This document shows, one piece after another, positions 36,267-46,239 of a DNA stretch of 64,000 bases. Each line of letters opens with the position of its first letter. Position 1 is the stretch's first letter. The stretch comes from Planctomycetota bacterium. Lineage in GTDB: Bacteria > Planctomycetota > Planctomycetia > Pirellulales > UBA7805. Below the pieces are notes generated by a model that was not told the DNA's origin, searched no databases, and saw nothing but the letters and a program-made list of their open reading frames with translations. The stretch is from assembly GCA_003389215.1 (NCBI GenBank), contig QQVP01000064.1, forward strand, positions 29,565 to 93,564, written 5' to 3'. Position numbers and translations under genes: made by a program.

Positions 36267-38267
36267 CTAAGACGGACTGCTCTGCATCACGACACCCGCC
36301 GCCGCGGGCGCGGCGACGTGAGCCATCAACTCGTCGGAAGTGTTTTGGTGCGATTCGCCGTCGACGTAAACCCGAGCCCATAGCTCGAAATTCAGAATCG
36401 TCCACAGCGCGTCGGTGTGATTGCGCGCCCGGCGGACGTTCTCGTCCAACAGCCGCTCGACGAACTGCGGATTGAAGACGTTTCGCTCTTTCGTCCGCTC
36501 GCTGAGCAGGATGCTTCGCAGGGCTCCGCTGAATCCCTCGCGGATCCACTCCTTCAGCGGCACGGGGAAACCCATCTTCTCCCGGGTCAGAATCGACTCG
36601 GGCACGAGCCGGGCGATCGATTTCTTGACCAGGTACTTTTCGCTTTCTTTGTTGAGCTTGAACCGCGGCGGTACCCGCGTGGCGAACTCGACCATGTGAT
36701 GATCGAGAAAGGGGACGCGGCTTTCGATCGAGGTGGCCATGCTCATCGTGTCCTGCTTCATCAGGAGCTCGACGAGATAGGTCTTTTGATCGGTGTAGAG
36801 CAGGCGGTCGAGCTCTTCGCGGCTTCGCCGGTTGCGATAGAGCCGAACCGACTCGGCATAGGGATCGACGTCACGGACTTCCGCGTAGAACTCGGGCGAG
36901 AAGGCCGCCTCGTGAACACGTTGCGGCAGGATGGCGTGAAAGTTGTCGAAGATGATTTCCTCGGGCCGCTGAGCGTGGTAGAGGAACGTGTGCGAGAGCT
37001 TCTGCCGCACCGCGGCCGGCAGCGGCCATTTCCAAAGCGTGTCGCGAATCCAGCGCTCGCGAACCATGCGCGGCAGGACTCTTTCATAGAGCGACCCCCA
37101 ACGCTGATTGAACATGGTGGCCCAGTAGCGCGAATAGCCGGCGAACAACTCGTCGCTTCCCTCGCCGGTGAGTACGACCTTGACGTGCTCGCGCGAGAGC
37201 TTGGCCACGTTGTAAAGGGCGATGCTCGACGGATTGCGAATCGGCTCGTCTTCGTGCCAGACCAGCTCGGGGAGCGAACCGAACAGCCCTTCCGGCTTGA
37301 GAATGATCTCCTGATGGTCCGCCCCGATCCGCTCGGCGACCTGGCGGGCGTACTTGAACTCGCTGTAATACTGCGCGTCGAAGCCGACCGAGAAGGTCAT
37401 CAGCGGGTCGGACATCTGCTTGGCCATGGTGGCCGCGATGGCGCTCGAGTCGAGCCCGCCGCTGAGAAAGATGCCCAGGGGGACGTCGCTCATCAGCCGC
37501 AGCGACACTGATTCTTCGAAGATCGAAGTGAACTCGTCGATGTAGTCCGCTTCGGTCTTGCTCTCGTCGAACGTCGGCTCGGCGGGGATTTCCCAATACT
37601 GCTTTGTGCGAACCTGGCCGTCCTTCCAATGCAGGTAGTGCCCGGGCAGCAGCTTCTTGACGCCGTCGAAGAGCGTCTCCTCGCCGGCGATGTAGCCGAA
37701 GGTGACAAACTCCGGCACGGCCCGGCGATTGATGGCGGCGGCGTGCCGCCCTGAGGAGACAATGCCTTTAATCTCCGAGGCACAGAGCAACGTCTCGTCA
37801 TTGACGACGTAGTAGAAGGGCTTGATGCCCATGCGATCGCGGACCGCAAACAGCTCGCGGCGGTTGCCGTCCCAAATCGCGAAGGCGAACATGCCCCGCA
37901 GTCGCTGCACGCAGTCGGAGCCCCACTCCTCGTAGGCATGAATGATCGTTTCCGTATCGCTGCGGGTCTTGTAGCGGTGGCCCTTGGCCTCCAGCTCTTT
38001 GCGCAGCTCGGCGTGGTTGTAGATCTCGCCGTTGTAAGTGATCCAAACCGTGTCGTCTTCGTTCGACATCGGCTGGGTGCCGCCGGCCAGGTCGATGATG
38101 CTCAGCCGCCGGTGGCCGAGCGCCACGCTGACACCGCCCGCCTGACACACCTCGATGCCTTCGCCGTCGGGACCGCGATGCCACTGGGCGCGGTTCATCC
38201 GTTCGACCTCATCGCGCGCGGCGGGTCGTTCGGCCGAGGTGCTCAGAAGTAGGGAAATGCCACACAT
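36267..38267 (-). CDS. Glutamine-dependent asparagine synthetase-like amidotransferase (copy 2)
   Basis: A 666-residue paralogue of copy 1. It starts MCGISLLL with Cys2 in place, has RLSIIDLAGGTQPM and YNGEIYN in the glutaminase domain and the pyrophosphatase loop LSGGLDSSA (about residue 268). Sequence differs substantially from copy 1, so it is not a recent duplication. The order is copy 1, lyase-like gene, copy 2 in one direction. Specificity is not readable from sequence; amidation of uronates or aspartate are the two main options. Confidence 0.85.
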   Translation of the reverse strand: MCGISLLLSTSAERPAARDEVERMNRAQWHRGPDGEGIEVCQAGGVSVALGHRRLSIIDLAGGTQPMSNEDDTVWITYNGEIYNHAELRKELEAKGHRYKTRSDTETIIHAYEEWGSDCVQRLRGMFAFAIWDGNRRELFAVRDRMGIKPFYYVVNDETLLCASEIKGIVSSGRHAAAINRRAVPEFVTFGYIAGEETLFDGVKKLLPGHYLHWKDGQVRTKQYWEIPAEPTFDESKTEADYIDEFTSIFEESVSLRLMSDVPLGIFLSGGLDSSAIAATMAKQMSDPLMTFSVGFDAQYYSEFKYARQVAERIGADHQEIILKPEGLFGSLPELVWHEDEPIRNPSSIALYNVAKLSREHVKVVLTGEGSDELFAGYSRYWATMFNQRWGSLYERVLPRMVRERWIRDTLWKWPLPAAVRQKLSHTFLYHAQRPEEIIFDNFHAILPQRVHEAAFSPEFYAEVRDVDPYAESVRLYRNRRSREELDRLLYTDQKTYLVELLMKQDTMSMATSIESRVPFLDHHMVEFATRVPPRFKLNKESEKYLVKKSIARLVPESILTREKMGFPVPLKEWIREGFSGALRSILLSERTKERNVFNPQFVERLLDENVRRARNHTDALWTILNFELWARVYVDGESHQNTSDELMAHVAAPAAAGVVMQSSPS

Positions 38268-38357
38268 AAGGGACGCCGATTTACGATCTCAATTCAGTCT
38301 AGTCGCGATTCTCGCCACGGCGGCGGGCGTCGACACAGCGTTTGCCTGGAACCGACG

Positions 38358-39536
38358 CTACGTGGCAACGTTCTCCATGGCCTGCGGCTCACGGCCACTC
38401 GGTTCCGCCGCTGCGAGGACCTTCCGCGGACAGAGCCGTTCGTAGAGCGCGGCGTACCGCTCGACCATGCGGTCGATGCTGAATTCCTCTTCAATACGTC
38501 GTCGGGCGGCGGTCGCGAAGCGTGCGCGCAGTTCGTCGTCCACCAGCCGGGCCAACCTTTCGGCTAGTGTAGCGGAATCGTCCGGAGGCACTAGCAGACC
38601 GCTCTCTTCGTCGACCAGACACTCGGGATTCGCACCCACACGGGTGGCCACCACCGGCAGACCACACGACATCGCCTCGATTACCGTGTTCGACATCCCT
38701 TCGCGGTGCGAGTTGAGCAGGAACACGTCGAGCGCCTGGTAGACGCAATTGACGTCGGCCCGATAGCCGAGGAAATGGACGCGGTCGGCGACCTGTTCTT
38801 CGCGGGCGACCTCTGCGAGCAACGATTGCCGCTCGCCGGTTCCGGCAAAGGCGAGGTGGACGTCGAGACCCCGCTGGCGGAGCCGGGCCAGAGCGCGGAT
38901 GGCGCCCGAGTGATTCTTCACGGGGTCGAACCGGGCGACCATGCCGATCATCAGACCATCGGTCGGTAACCCAAGTTCGGCACGCAGCGCGGCCCGCTGC
39001 TCGGGTGCGGGCCGAAAGCGCTCGGTATCGACGCCGTTGGGAATCACTTCGAAACGATCTTCCGCCAGGTCGGTCAGGTCGGCAAGCGTGCCGGCCAATT
39101 CCTGCGAGACAGAGAGCAGCTGCGTGACGACCTTATTCCAGACGAAGCGTTGCACGCGGACGTTGCGCGGTCGGTCCTCGACCGGATAGCCATGCTCGCC
39201 GTGAACGAGCACGGGCGTCCGTGCGAGCAGGCGGGCGGCCGCACCTTCGACCAGCGTGACCCAGTTGTGCGAGTGGACGATGTCGGTGCCGCGACGTCGC
39301 AGGTGTCGGGCGATTCGCAGCGGTACCGAAGGGTCGTTGCCGAAGTGCCGTTTGACGGTGAACAGTTCGACCCGGTCGCGATCGAGTCGCTCTTCGAGTT
39401 CACCGCCGGCGCTGAACACGCAGATCGAGGACTCGAACCGCGCGGGGTCGAGGCGGTTGCAGATGTTGACGACGCCGTTTTCCAGACCGCCCGCCTGCAG
39501 GTTGTAGACGATGTGCGTGATCTTGATCGGCTTCAT
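38358..39536 (-). CDS. Glycosyltransferase family 4, exosortase-associated type 2
   Basis: The 392-residue GT-B enzyme starts KITHIVYNLQAGGLENGVVN, the pattern of the stp2-type transferases clustered with exosortases. VIPNGVDTERF and the C-terminal SHREGMSNTVIEAMSCGLPVV motif carry the nucleotide-sugar and catalytic sites. ATG 39536 was chosen; the frame runs further upstream into a Pro/Arg-rich stretch that overlaps copy 3 of the synthetase. The tail (about 370-392) is Ala/Glu-rich. It belongs to the same operon as the synthetase genes on both sides. Confidence 0.87.
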   Translation of the reverse strand: MKPIKITHIVYNLQAGGLENGVVNICNRLDPARFESSICVFSAGGELEERLDRDRVELFTVKRHFGNDPSVPLRIARHLRRRGTDIVHSHNWVTLVEGAAARLLARTPVLVHGEHGYPVEDRPRNVRVQRFVWNKVVTQLLSVSQELAGTLADLTDLAEDRFEVIPNGVDTERFRPAPEQRAALRAELGLPTDGLMIGMVARFDPVKNHSGAIRALARLRQRGLDVHLAFAGTGERQSLLAEVAREEQVADRVHFLGYRADVNCVYQALDVFLLNSHREGMSNTVIEAMSCGLPVVATRVGANPECLVDEESGLLVPPDDSATLAERLARLVDDELRARFATAARRRIEEEFSIDRMVERYAALYERLCPRKVLAAAEPSGREPQAMENVAT

Positions 39537-39580
39537 GGGGCAGACGGTCGGGTGAGGCAGAGTCGTGGGAGGTGGATGGC

Positions 39581-41452
39581 TCAGGCGGTGGCCACCGGGC
39601 GGCGGCTGTGCTGCTGCAGCCAGCGGGTGAAAAACAGGTAATTCCAAAGTTGCGAGGTGCGGTCGCGGACGCCGGCAAAGTGCTCCTCGGCCAGGGCCCG
39701 CGCCTCGGCCATGTTGAAGATGCCGGAGTCGACCACGGTCGAGTCGGCCAGCGCATCTTCCAGCACCCCGCGCAGCTCGCCGCGGAGCCAATGCTCGATC
39801 GGCAGGGCGAACCCCCATTTCCGCTGGGCGGTCACCTTTTCGGGAAGCGAGTCGGCAAACAGGTCCTTCAAGATCCATTTCGTCGTGCCGCCGCGAATCT
39901 TCCAACTCGCCGGCATCTTGGCGGCCAGCTCGACGACCCGATAGTCGAGCAGCGGAGCCCGCAGCTCGAGCGAGTGGGCCATGCTCATGCGGTCGACTTT
40001 GGTGAGGATGTCGTCGGGCAGGTAGTAGTGCAGATCGAAGGCGCTATAGGGGGTCAGGGCGTCGCCGCAGTCGGCGGCTTCCATCGGACGACGGAGCGCG
40101 GCAAACGTCGAGAAGTTACCAAGCGGTTCGAGAAACTCGCGGCTGAGCAGGTCGCGGGCCTCGGCCTCGGCGGTGGCGACCATGAAGAACGCGTGCTGCG
40201 GCATGCCGAGACTACGGAAGTAGCGGCGACCTGGGGCCGAGCGGGGCAACACGCGATGGATCAGCCCGCCGACCCCGCCCAGGGTCGACCGCAGCGGACC
40301 GGCCAGCTGGCGTCGATCGAGAATGCGCTGGTACCGCTCGTAGCCGCCAAAGCTCTCGTCGCCTCCGTCGCCGGCCAGGGCCACGGTGACGTGTTGGCGG
40401 GTCAGCTTCGAGACGTAATAGGTGGGAATCGCCGACGAGTCGCCGAACGGTTCGTCGAAAAAGCCGACCAGCTCGTCGAGCACCTCGATGGCCGACGGCT
40501 CGACGACCAGCTCGTGATGATCGGTGTCGAACTTTTCGGCCACCGCGCGGGCATAGACGCGCTCGCTATATTCTTCGTGGGCAAAGTCGATGTGGAAGGT
40601 CTTGACCGGTTGCGAGCTGACCTGGGCCATCAGCGAGACGATGATGCTCGAGTCGACGCCGCCGCTGAGGAAAGCCCCCAGCGGCACGTCGCTGATCATC
40701 CGCAGGCGGACCGCGTCGAGCAGCAGGTCACGCAGCCGCTCGGCGGTTTCTTCGTAGACGAGCGTCGCGTCGACGTGCGTATCGAGTGTCCAGTAGCGGT
40801 CCAGACGCACGCCGCTGCGGTCGACGATCAATCGCCCGCCCGGGTCGAGCTGGCGAACCTGTTCGTAGATGGTCCAGGGATGCGGGATGTAGCCGAGGCT
40901 GAAGTAGTGGAAGACCGCCTGGCGATCGATGTCCGTGCCCACCTCGTCGACCTGCAGCAGGCACTTCAGCTCCGAGCCGAAGACCAGTCCGTCGGCCGTT
41001 TCGGCGTAGTAGAGGGGCTTCTGCCCCAGCCGGTCGCGCACCAGCACGAGCCGCTCCTCGCGGGCGTCCCAGACGGCGATGGCGAACATGCCATTGAGCT
41101 GGGTGACGAAGTCGACGCCGTATTCTTCATAGAGGTGGACGATCACCTCGGTGTCGCCCTGGGTGGCGAAGGTGTGGCCGCGAGCGAGCAGATCGGCTCG
41201 TAGCTCCTGAAAGTTGTAGAGTTCGCCGTTGAAGACCGTCACGACCGTGCGGTCTTCGTTGAAAATCGGCTGCGAACCGGTGTCGAGATCGATGATGCTC
41301 AGCCGTCGCATGCCGATGCCGAGCGAATCGGCGACGTGCGTGCCCTGGTCGTCAGGACCGCGATGGACGATCTGAGCGCACATGCGATCGATCGTCGCCG
41401 CGTCGACGGACCGTCCGCTGAGGTGATGATAGATGCCGGTGATGCCGCACAT
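39581..41452 (-). CDS. Glutamine-dependent asparagine synthetase-like amidotransferase (copy 3)
   Basis: This 623-residue protein is the third copy: MCGITGIY with Cys2, RRLSIIDLDTGSQPIF and NGELYN in the glutaminase domain, and the pyrophosphatase loop SGGVDSSI (about residue 262). It is read just before the stp2-like transferase, nine bases after the O-antigen ligase-like gene. HYGLE-type conserved segments (HSLELRAPLLDYRVVELA) agree with a full synthetase domain. It looks like the XrtA-associated amidotransferase group, whose role is presumed modification of the exopolysaccharide. Confidence 0.85.
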   Translation of the reverse strand: MCGITGIYHHLSGRSVDAATIDRMCAQIVHRGPDDQGTHVADSLGIGMRRLSIIDLDTGSQPIFNEDRTVVTVFNGELYNFQELRADLLARGHTFATQGDTEVIVHLYEEYGVDFVTQLNGMFAIAVWDAREERLVLVRDRLGQKPLYYAETADGLVFGSELKCLLQVDEVGTDIDRQAVFHYFSLGYIPHPWTIYEQVRQLDPGGRLIVDRSGVRLDRYWTLDTHVDATLVYEETAERLRDLLLDAVRLRMISDVPLGAFLSGGVDSSIIVSLMAQVSSQPVKTFHIDFAHEEYSERVYARAVAEKFDTDHHELVVEPSAIEVLDELVGFFDEPFGDSSAIPTYYVSKLTRQHVTVALAGDGGDESFGGYERYQRILDRRQLAGPLRSTLGGVGGLIHRVLPRSAPGRRYFRSLGMPQHAFFMVATAEAEARDLLSREFLEPLGNFSTFAALRRPMEAADCGDALTPYSAFDLHYYLPDDILTKVDRMSMAHSLELRAPLLDYRVVELAAKMPASWKIRGGTTKWILKDLFADSLPEKVTAQRKWGFALPIEHWLRGELRGVLEDALADSTVVDSGIFNMAEARALAEEHFAGVRDRTSQLWNYLFFTRWLQQHSRRPVATA

Positions 41453-41461
41453 GGTGTGGTG

Positions 41462-42859
41462 CTAGACTCCTACGGGAACCGGTCGCGAAGGTGGAGCGCT
41501 GGTGTCGCTCTTCTTTTCCTCGGGCACGAAGATCGCGTCGGGGATCTTGCCGTAGTTGGCCTTGCCGAAGATCTTCGCGTAGCCGACGGCCACGATGCAG
41601 ATCCAGATGGCCCATTCCATTTGGAGAAAGTCGCCGAACAGCGACGTCACGAGGACGGTCGCGAAGGATCCGCAGATGCAGGCTCCCGCGAAGGCCGTGT
41701 TGTAGTCTCCCAGCTCCATGCGAAATCGCGACGTCTTTAAGGCCGCCAGGCCCGCACAGATCACCAGTCCCATGCGCAAGATGAGCCCCTGCACACCCCA
41801 CGACATAGCCTCGACGATGAAGCCTTGATGGCATGATCGGTTTTCGTCGTTGAGTCCTTGCTTGGCGATGTAGGGGTTTCCTTTGCCCGATTTGAAGGCC
41901 GCGCCACCGCTGCCCAGCGGATTGTCGGCCAGCATGTTCAGTCCTGCCTTCCAGAATACTTTGCGGGTTTCCTTGTTGGCTTCATCGAGGGCACTCTGCC
42001 CCCGTGCCGACGAGTCGCTGTAGAAAGTCGAAAGGAATCGCGTCAGAATCTCCGGGTTCCCGGCCAGCAGGAAAGCGCCGAGGGCCCCCAACGCCATGCC
42101 CTTGAGAGCCAGTTCCCGCACGCGTCCGGTCGACACGACTGGGATCGTTACGGCGCCGACGAGCAGACCGACGAAACCACCGCGACTGTTGGCCAGCATG
42201 AGGATGTTCAGCGCCAGCGCGGTGCCAAAAGCCACGATGACCCGGCGGATGCCACGGACCATGATGATGAGCGCTCCCATGAGCGGGAGCAGGGTGGCCG
42301 TAATGGAAGCCAACTCGTTCGAGTTCGAACAGCCCGGCCCACCGAACTTCTCCAGGCGACCGCTGATCAGGGTCACGCCGACGAACTTTCCTTCGAAGCC
42401 CCAATAGGCCAACCCCAGGGCGAAGAAGCCGAGAAACCAGGTGAAGTCGCGGGCCGAGCGGATCGTGGCCAGGGCCAGGAAGTAGAACACCGCGTACTTG
42501 CCCATCAGGGTCCACATTTCCCAACTCTTCTCCGGCACATAAGCAAAGGCAATGTGCACGAACAGCGCGTTGATCAACATCGCCACGAAGAAGCCACTCG
42601 CGCGTTTCGAGTCGGGGTCCGACTTGAAACGCGTCGCCGACGGCTGCAGGAGCGTGACGAAGAGCAGATACAACGAAGAGTAGAGGCTCCACCGCAACAC
42701 GCCCGGATTCGTCAGCGGAGCCCCCCAGGCCCAATAGTCGGGCTGGGCGAAGAAGTTGAGCATGTAATAGCCCGTGCCCCAGATCGGCCGCTGCGTGGCC
42801 TTGAGGATCAAAATCCCCGAGAGCAGCACGTACAGCGTTATTTCGATGAAATGGAGCAT
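41462..42859 (-). CDS. O-antigen ligase/polymerase-like protein, exosortase-associated
   Basis: A 465-residue integral membrane protein with about ten helices and a large extracytoplasmic loop (about 270-370) containing LDEANKETRKVFWKAGLNMLADNP, the region expected for Wzy/ligase function. ANSRGGFVGLLVGA, with Arg, is the usual short motif before that loop. Similar proteins are tagged as exosortase-associated O-glycosylation ligases. It may polymerise the repeat unit or ligate glycan to protein. The start at 42859 has no Shine-Dalgarno site; instead, a 4 x 12-base tandem repeat sits directly upstream. Confidence 0.8.
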   Translation of the reverse strand: MLHFIEITLYVLLSGILILKATQRPIWGTGYYMLNFFAQPDYWAWGAPLTNPGVLRWSLYSSLYLLFVTLLQPSATRFKSDPDSKRASGFFVAMLINALFVHIAFAYVPEKSWEMWTLMGKYAVFYFLALATIRSARDFTWFLGFFALGLAYWGFEGKFVGVTLISGRLEKFGGPGCSNSNELASITATLLPLMGALIIMVRGIRRVIVAFGTALALNILMLANSRGGFVGLLVGAVTIPVVSTGRVRELALKGMALGALGAFLLAGNPEILTRFLSTFYSDSSARGQSALDEANKETRKVFWKAGLNMLADNPLGSGGAAFKSGKGNPYIAKQGLNDENRSCHQGFIVEAMSWGVQGLILRMGLVICAGLAALKTSRFRMELGDYNTAFAGACICGSFATVLVTSLFGDFLQMEWAIWICIVAVGYAKIFGKANYGKIPDAIFVPEEKKSDTSAPPSRPVPVGV

Positions 42860-42861
42860 TC

Positions 42862-42909
42862 GGGACGAGGTCCGGGACGAGGTCCGGGATGAGGGCCGGG
42901 ATGAGGGCC
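42862..42909 (-). repeat. Four tandem 12-base repeats before the ligase-like start codon
   Basis: Units gggacgaggtcc (two copies) and gggatgagggcc (two copies) on the plus strand lie directly before the start at 42859. They occupy the place where the ribosome-binding site should be. Confidence 0.9.
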
Positions 42910-43157
42910 GGGGCGACGCCCGCGGCCGGCGGGGGTGTCGAGCCCGTGACTTGCGGTCGGGCCTCGGGGACGCCAGTCTCTTATTCTATCGGTCGGTCGA
43001 CTCCTCGGGTCGACGCAGCGGAATGGCGGGCCTCGTCGTCTTCATCTCGTCCGATTTTTCCCGCACGACGCGAAGAAGTGCCCCCAGGCGTCGACACGCG
43101 GACGTCGTTACAACCGTCAACGCGGACACCGGTCCGCACGGTCGCCGTGCCGCCTCC

Positions 43158-44072
43158 CTAGGAGACCGCTGCGTCGGCGGCAGCTCGACCGGGATCGGCG
43201 GTAACCTGGGCCGCGTCGGTCGCCGTCTCGCGCCGTCGTTCGTCGACGACATCGCACAACCGCCCGAAACGAAACTGCGTCAGCAAGCGGTCGAGTTTCT
43301 GTTCGGTCCGCGAGAGATTGACGTAGTGACGCGTGCGGGAAACCCGAGAGCGAATCGGCAGTCGCGGCTGATTGGGATCGACTTCCCAGGGATGGACGTA
43401 GAAGACGAAGGGCCGCTGCTCGCGCTCGTTGACGCGACGCAAACAACGGGCCGTGAATCGATAGGGATAGAGACGGAAATAGCCGCCGCCCGAGATTGGC
43501 AAGTTGACGCCGGTCATGCGGCGGACCGAGACTGGAAACTCCCAGAGCGAACCGGCCGCCGTCTCGCGACAGTGCAAGTCGGTCGGCGCGTCGGGAATGC
43601 CGTAGCGGTCGTGATAAACCGGAAAGATGCTGGAGTCGATCTCGAAACCTTCTTCGGCCAGGATATCGAGCGCCCAGAGCGACTTTTCGGTGACCGAGAA
43701 GCTCGGCGCCCGATAGGCGGTGATCTTCTCGCCCGTGATATCCTGCAGCACATCCCGCGAGGCGATCAGATCTTCGCGGAACTCTTCGGGCGTTTGCTCG
43801 TAGATGAGCCGGTGCCAGAAGCTGTGCGAGGCGACCTCGTGGCCGGCGTCCTGAATCTCGCGAATCAGATGCGGATTGCGCTCCGCCACCCAACCGAGCA
43901 CAAAAAAGGTCGCCCGCGTGCCGTGATGTTGGAGCAAACGCAACAGCCGCCGGGTGTTGGCCACGACGCGGCTGGCGTAGTTGTCCCAGTCGTCGCGGGA
44001 GACATCGTTCTCGAACGCCGACACGTGATAGTAGTCTTCGACGTCGATCGTAAAGGCGTTGAGTTGGCTCAT
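43158..44072 (-). CDS. Polysaccharide deacetylase, exosortase-associated (DUF3473-type C-terminus)
   Basis: The 304-residue protein starts MSQLNAFTIDVEDYYHVSAF and has the metal-binding ASHSFWH, YRAPSFSVTEKSLWAL, SGGGYFRLYPY and late YVHPWEVDPNQPRL motifs, the set of the XrtA-linked CE4 deacetylases. These remove acetyl groups from the exopolysaccharide, probably at the membrane or periplasm. The ATG at 44072 was chosen, because the extra upstream frame is unlike the family. The C-terminal tail is Ala/Asp-rich. It comes after the sugar-phosphate transferase on the same strand. Confidence 0.88.
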   Translation of the reverse strand: MSQLNAFTIDVEDYYHVSAFENDVSRDDWDNYASRVVANTRRLLRLLQHHGTRATFFVLGWVAERNPHLIREIQDAGHEVASHSFWHRLIYEQTPEEFREDLIASRDVLQDITGEKITAYRAPSFSVTEKSLWALDILAEEGFEIDSSIFPVYHDRYGIPDAPTDLHCRETAAGSLWEFPVSVRRMTGVNLPISGGGYFRLYPYRFTARCLRRVNEREQRPFVFYVHPWEVDPNQPRLPIRSRVSRTRHYVNLSRTEQKLDRLLTQFRFGRLCDVVDERRRETATDAAQVTADPGRAAADAAVS

Positions 44073-44295
44073 CGCGGCGTTCGTCTCAAAGTTGTCGACG
44101 AGGAATCGGCTAGCCGTCCCTGTCGGGAAGTTCGGTCGGCCATCCGTGCCGCGTGGTCGGGAAGCTGGGCCGCGGGATCGACGGCCGCAGGGACCGGCGA
44201 GGCTGTTGGCGACTTGATTTGCTGAAGGGGTGAATCGGGGACGGGTTGGCTCGGTGACGGGGTGGCTCAATGACGTGGTCGATCGGCGAGGTGGA

Positions 44296-45243
44296 TCAAC
44301 GGGGTAAGCCCGGGTTCACCGACGGGACCGCCTCCTCGCTCTGGCTCGTTTCCGCCTCGGCGGCCGAGGTGAGCTGTCCATTCGTCGCTGCGGCGGTCGA
44401 TTCGTCGGCCGTCTGCTGATTGGCCATGGCCACGGCGAACGTCGCCGGGACATTGCTGCTATCGATCGGCCCGATCCGCGTTTTATCGCCGAGTTCACGA
44501 ATTTCGGCCAACGGTCCGTCGATCCAGCTTAAATCGAAACCGAAGAAGCGAGCCACGCGAGGGCCGGAAATGCGGAACATGCGGAGGAAGGTGCAGGTCA
44601 TCACGCGAACGTCCATCCAAACGCCCGCGGTGCGGATGTACTTCAAATCGGCCGCCAGCTTCAGCCGCACGCCTTCCAGGTCGCTGTCCGGGGGGAGCAA
44701 GATCTGGGCGACGCCGGTGATCCCCGGCTTGGCCGCCAGGCGATTGATGTAGCCGGGCACGGCCTGGGCCAGGTAGTGCGTAAACTCGGGACGCTCCGGT
44801 CGCGGACCGATGAGCACCATGTCCCCGCGAACCACGTTGAGCAACTGGGGCAGCTCGTCGAGGTGCAACTTGCGGAGAATGCGTCCCACCGGCGTGATGC
44901 GGGAGTCGTTCGTGGCGGTCCACACCGGGCCGGTCTTGCTCTCCGCGTTCTGGCACATGGTGCGAACCTTGTAGAGCGTGAACACCTTGCCGTGGCGACC
45001 GACGCGGGTCTGGCGATAGATAATCGGACCGGGCGACGAGAGCTTGACCATCAGCGACACAATCGCGATGGGAATCGACATCGGGATCAAGAGCAGAAAG
45101 CCGACGACCTGATTGAGCCAGGCCGTCCAGTCCAGGTAGCGCGAAGATCCCAGGGCGTTGTAGTCGATCACTTCGCGGTCGCGTGTGGCGGCTTCCGCGT
45201 TGCCGGCGGCGGAAAGCCCATCCTCGATCAAAGCAGGCTGCAT
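44296..45243 (-). CDS. Bacterial sugar transferase (initiating polyprenyl-phosphate hexose-1-phosphate transferase)
   Basis: This 315-residue enzyme starts exopolysaccharide repeat units on undecaprenyl phosphate. After one membrane helix (LLLIPMSIPIAIVSLMVKL) come the typical KLSSPGPIIYRQTRVG, KVRTM, HLDELPQLLNVVRGDMVLIG and PRPERPEF motifs. It has the short form without the N-terminal multi-helix domain of WcaJ. The C-terminal 70 residues are long and acidic, which is unusual. It is the first gene of the operon on this side; a 1.1 kb gap lies upstream. Confidence 0.9.
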   Translation of the reverse strand: MQPALIEDGLSAAGNAEAATRDREVIDYNALGSSRYLDWTAWLNQVVGFLLLIPMSIPIAIVSLMVKLSSPGPIIYRQTRVGRHGKVFTLYKVRTMCQNAESKTGPVWTATNDSRITPVGRILRKLHLDELPQLLNVVRGDMVLIGPRPERPEFTHYLAQAVPGYINRLAAKPGITGVAQILLPPDSDLEGVRLKLAADLKYIRTAGVWMDVRVMTCTFLRMFRISGPRVARFFGFDLSWIDGPLAEIRELGDKTRIGPIDSSNVPATFAVAMANQQTADESTAAATNGQLTSAAEAETSQSEEAVPSVNPGLPR

Positions 45244-46211
45244 GCGAGTTGCTCCAGAGCTGTCAAACTCAGTGTCGTTGGTGGCCGCGTCGTTGTTGGC
45301 CGCGTCAGCCGAACTCCCTCGACGCGTCGGCGCAGACCGTTCCTCTCAGTCAGACATCCTGTCTTGATCTTGTTGTTTGTCGTTTAACTTCGCCGCCGGG
45401 GCGACACGCTGCCTCAACGCTGTCGTCCGACAACGCGAGCGGGCCAGGTGACCGGACATGCCGACGATGCGTCATCACGCGGACGTCGGAGTCACCCCCG
45501 CTCGAGCCAAGGTCAACGGGGACCAGGCGGTCGCATAGGTAATCTTCAAAATACTCGTTATCGCCCCAGGTTTCAACGAGTTGGTTTACGGGTCTCTGTG
45601 CCCAAAGGTGCTGGCACATAGGAGTTTGGGAAACGCTGGGAAGGTTCTCCGCGCCCGCGGCCGGAGAAGCTTGCCGCGGCGGGACGGTGCTGGCGAGGGT
45701 CGCTACTGGGCAGCGCATCTGGCCAGGAAGCGTCGGGCCGATTGCCGAGAACGCAGCGGACACCCACGGCCGAGCAACCGGACGAGGTGCTCGGCCCGCT
45801 TCGACGTACGGTGATTCGGAAGGCGAATTGGAACTCGTGGGACTTTCCAAGTCGGCTCCTGGAGAAGCTGGCCAATCTGGGACGATTCCGCTGCCGTACC
45901 GGTTGCAAACAGGGTGCCAAAACGGCGTCGGACGCTTGTTCGACGCCGCAAAGGCAAGCGAAGCCGCCGCCGGCAGGCCGCAGCCCGATGTTCGGGAAAC
46001 GACGGGGCCGAGGTCGACGGAGCCCGCTGTCGCCTGCGGTCAACGCGCGTGTGGCGTTCAGGCAACACGGACTCCGCAAACCGACGTCATCCCGGGAGAC
46101 TGGGGTCCCGTGGGAACGTGACGGGAATCGAGCGGCACATCGTGGGGGCCGGCCGCCGCCGCGAATCGGCCAATCGCGACTCGGCAATGTCGTGGCGCAA
46201 CCGCGATTTTC
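45244..46211. other. Long non-coding stretch before the sugar transferase gene
   Basis: No gene is supportable here. Several overlapping frames in both directions exist but lack motifs, and the longest (minus strand, 166 codons ending at 45350) is compositionally simple. If the promoter at 46212-46239 is real, this is an unusually long leader. Confidence 0.5.
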
Positions 46212-46239
46212 AATCTAGAGAGGCCGACTTGCCTGTCAA
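46212..46239 (-). promoter_or_regulatory. Candidate sigma-70 promoter for the minus-strand exopolysaccharide operon
   Basis: On the minus strand TTGACA (46234-46239) is followed by a 16-base spacer and TAGATT (46212-46217). The first is a perfect -35; the -10 matches the consensus at four positions. Confidence 0.4.

Noticed and set aside
42862..42909. CRISPR-like array
   Set aside because: Units are directly adjacent without spacers and only 12 bases long.
45350..46187. Overlapping hypothetical frames of up to 204 codons between the sugar transferase and proline-rich genes
   Set aside because: No motif, no Shine-Dalgarno site, compositional bias typical of shadows; left as non-coding.
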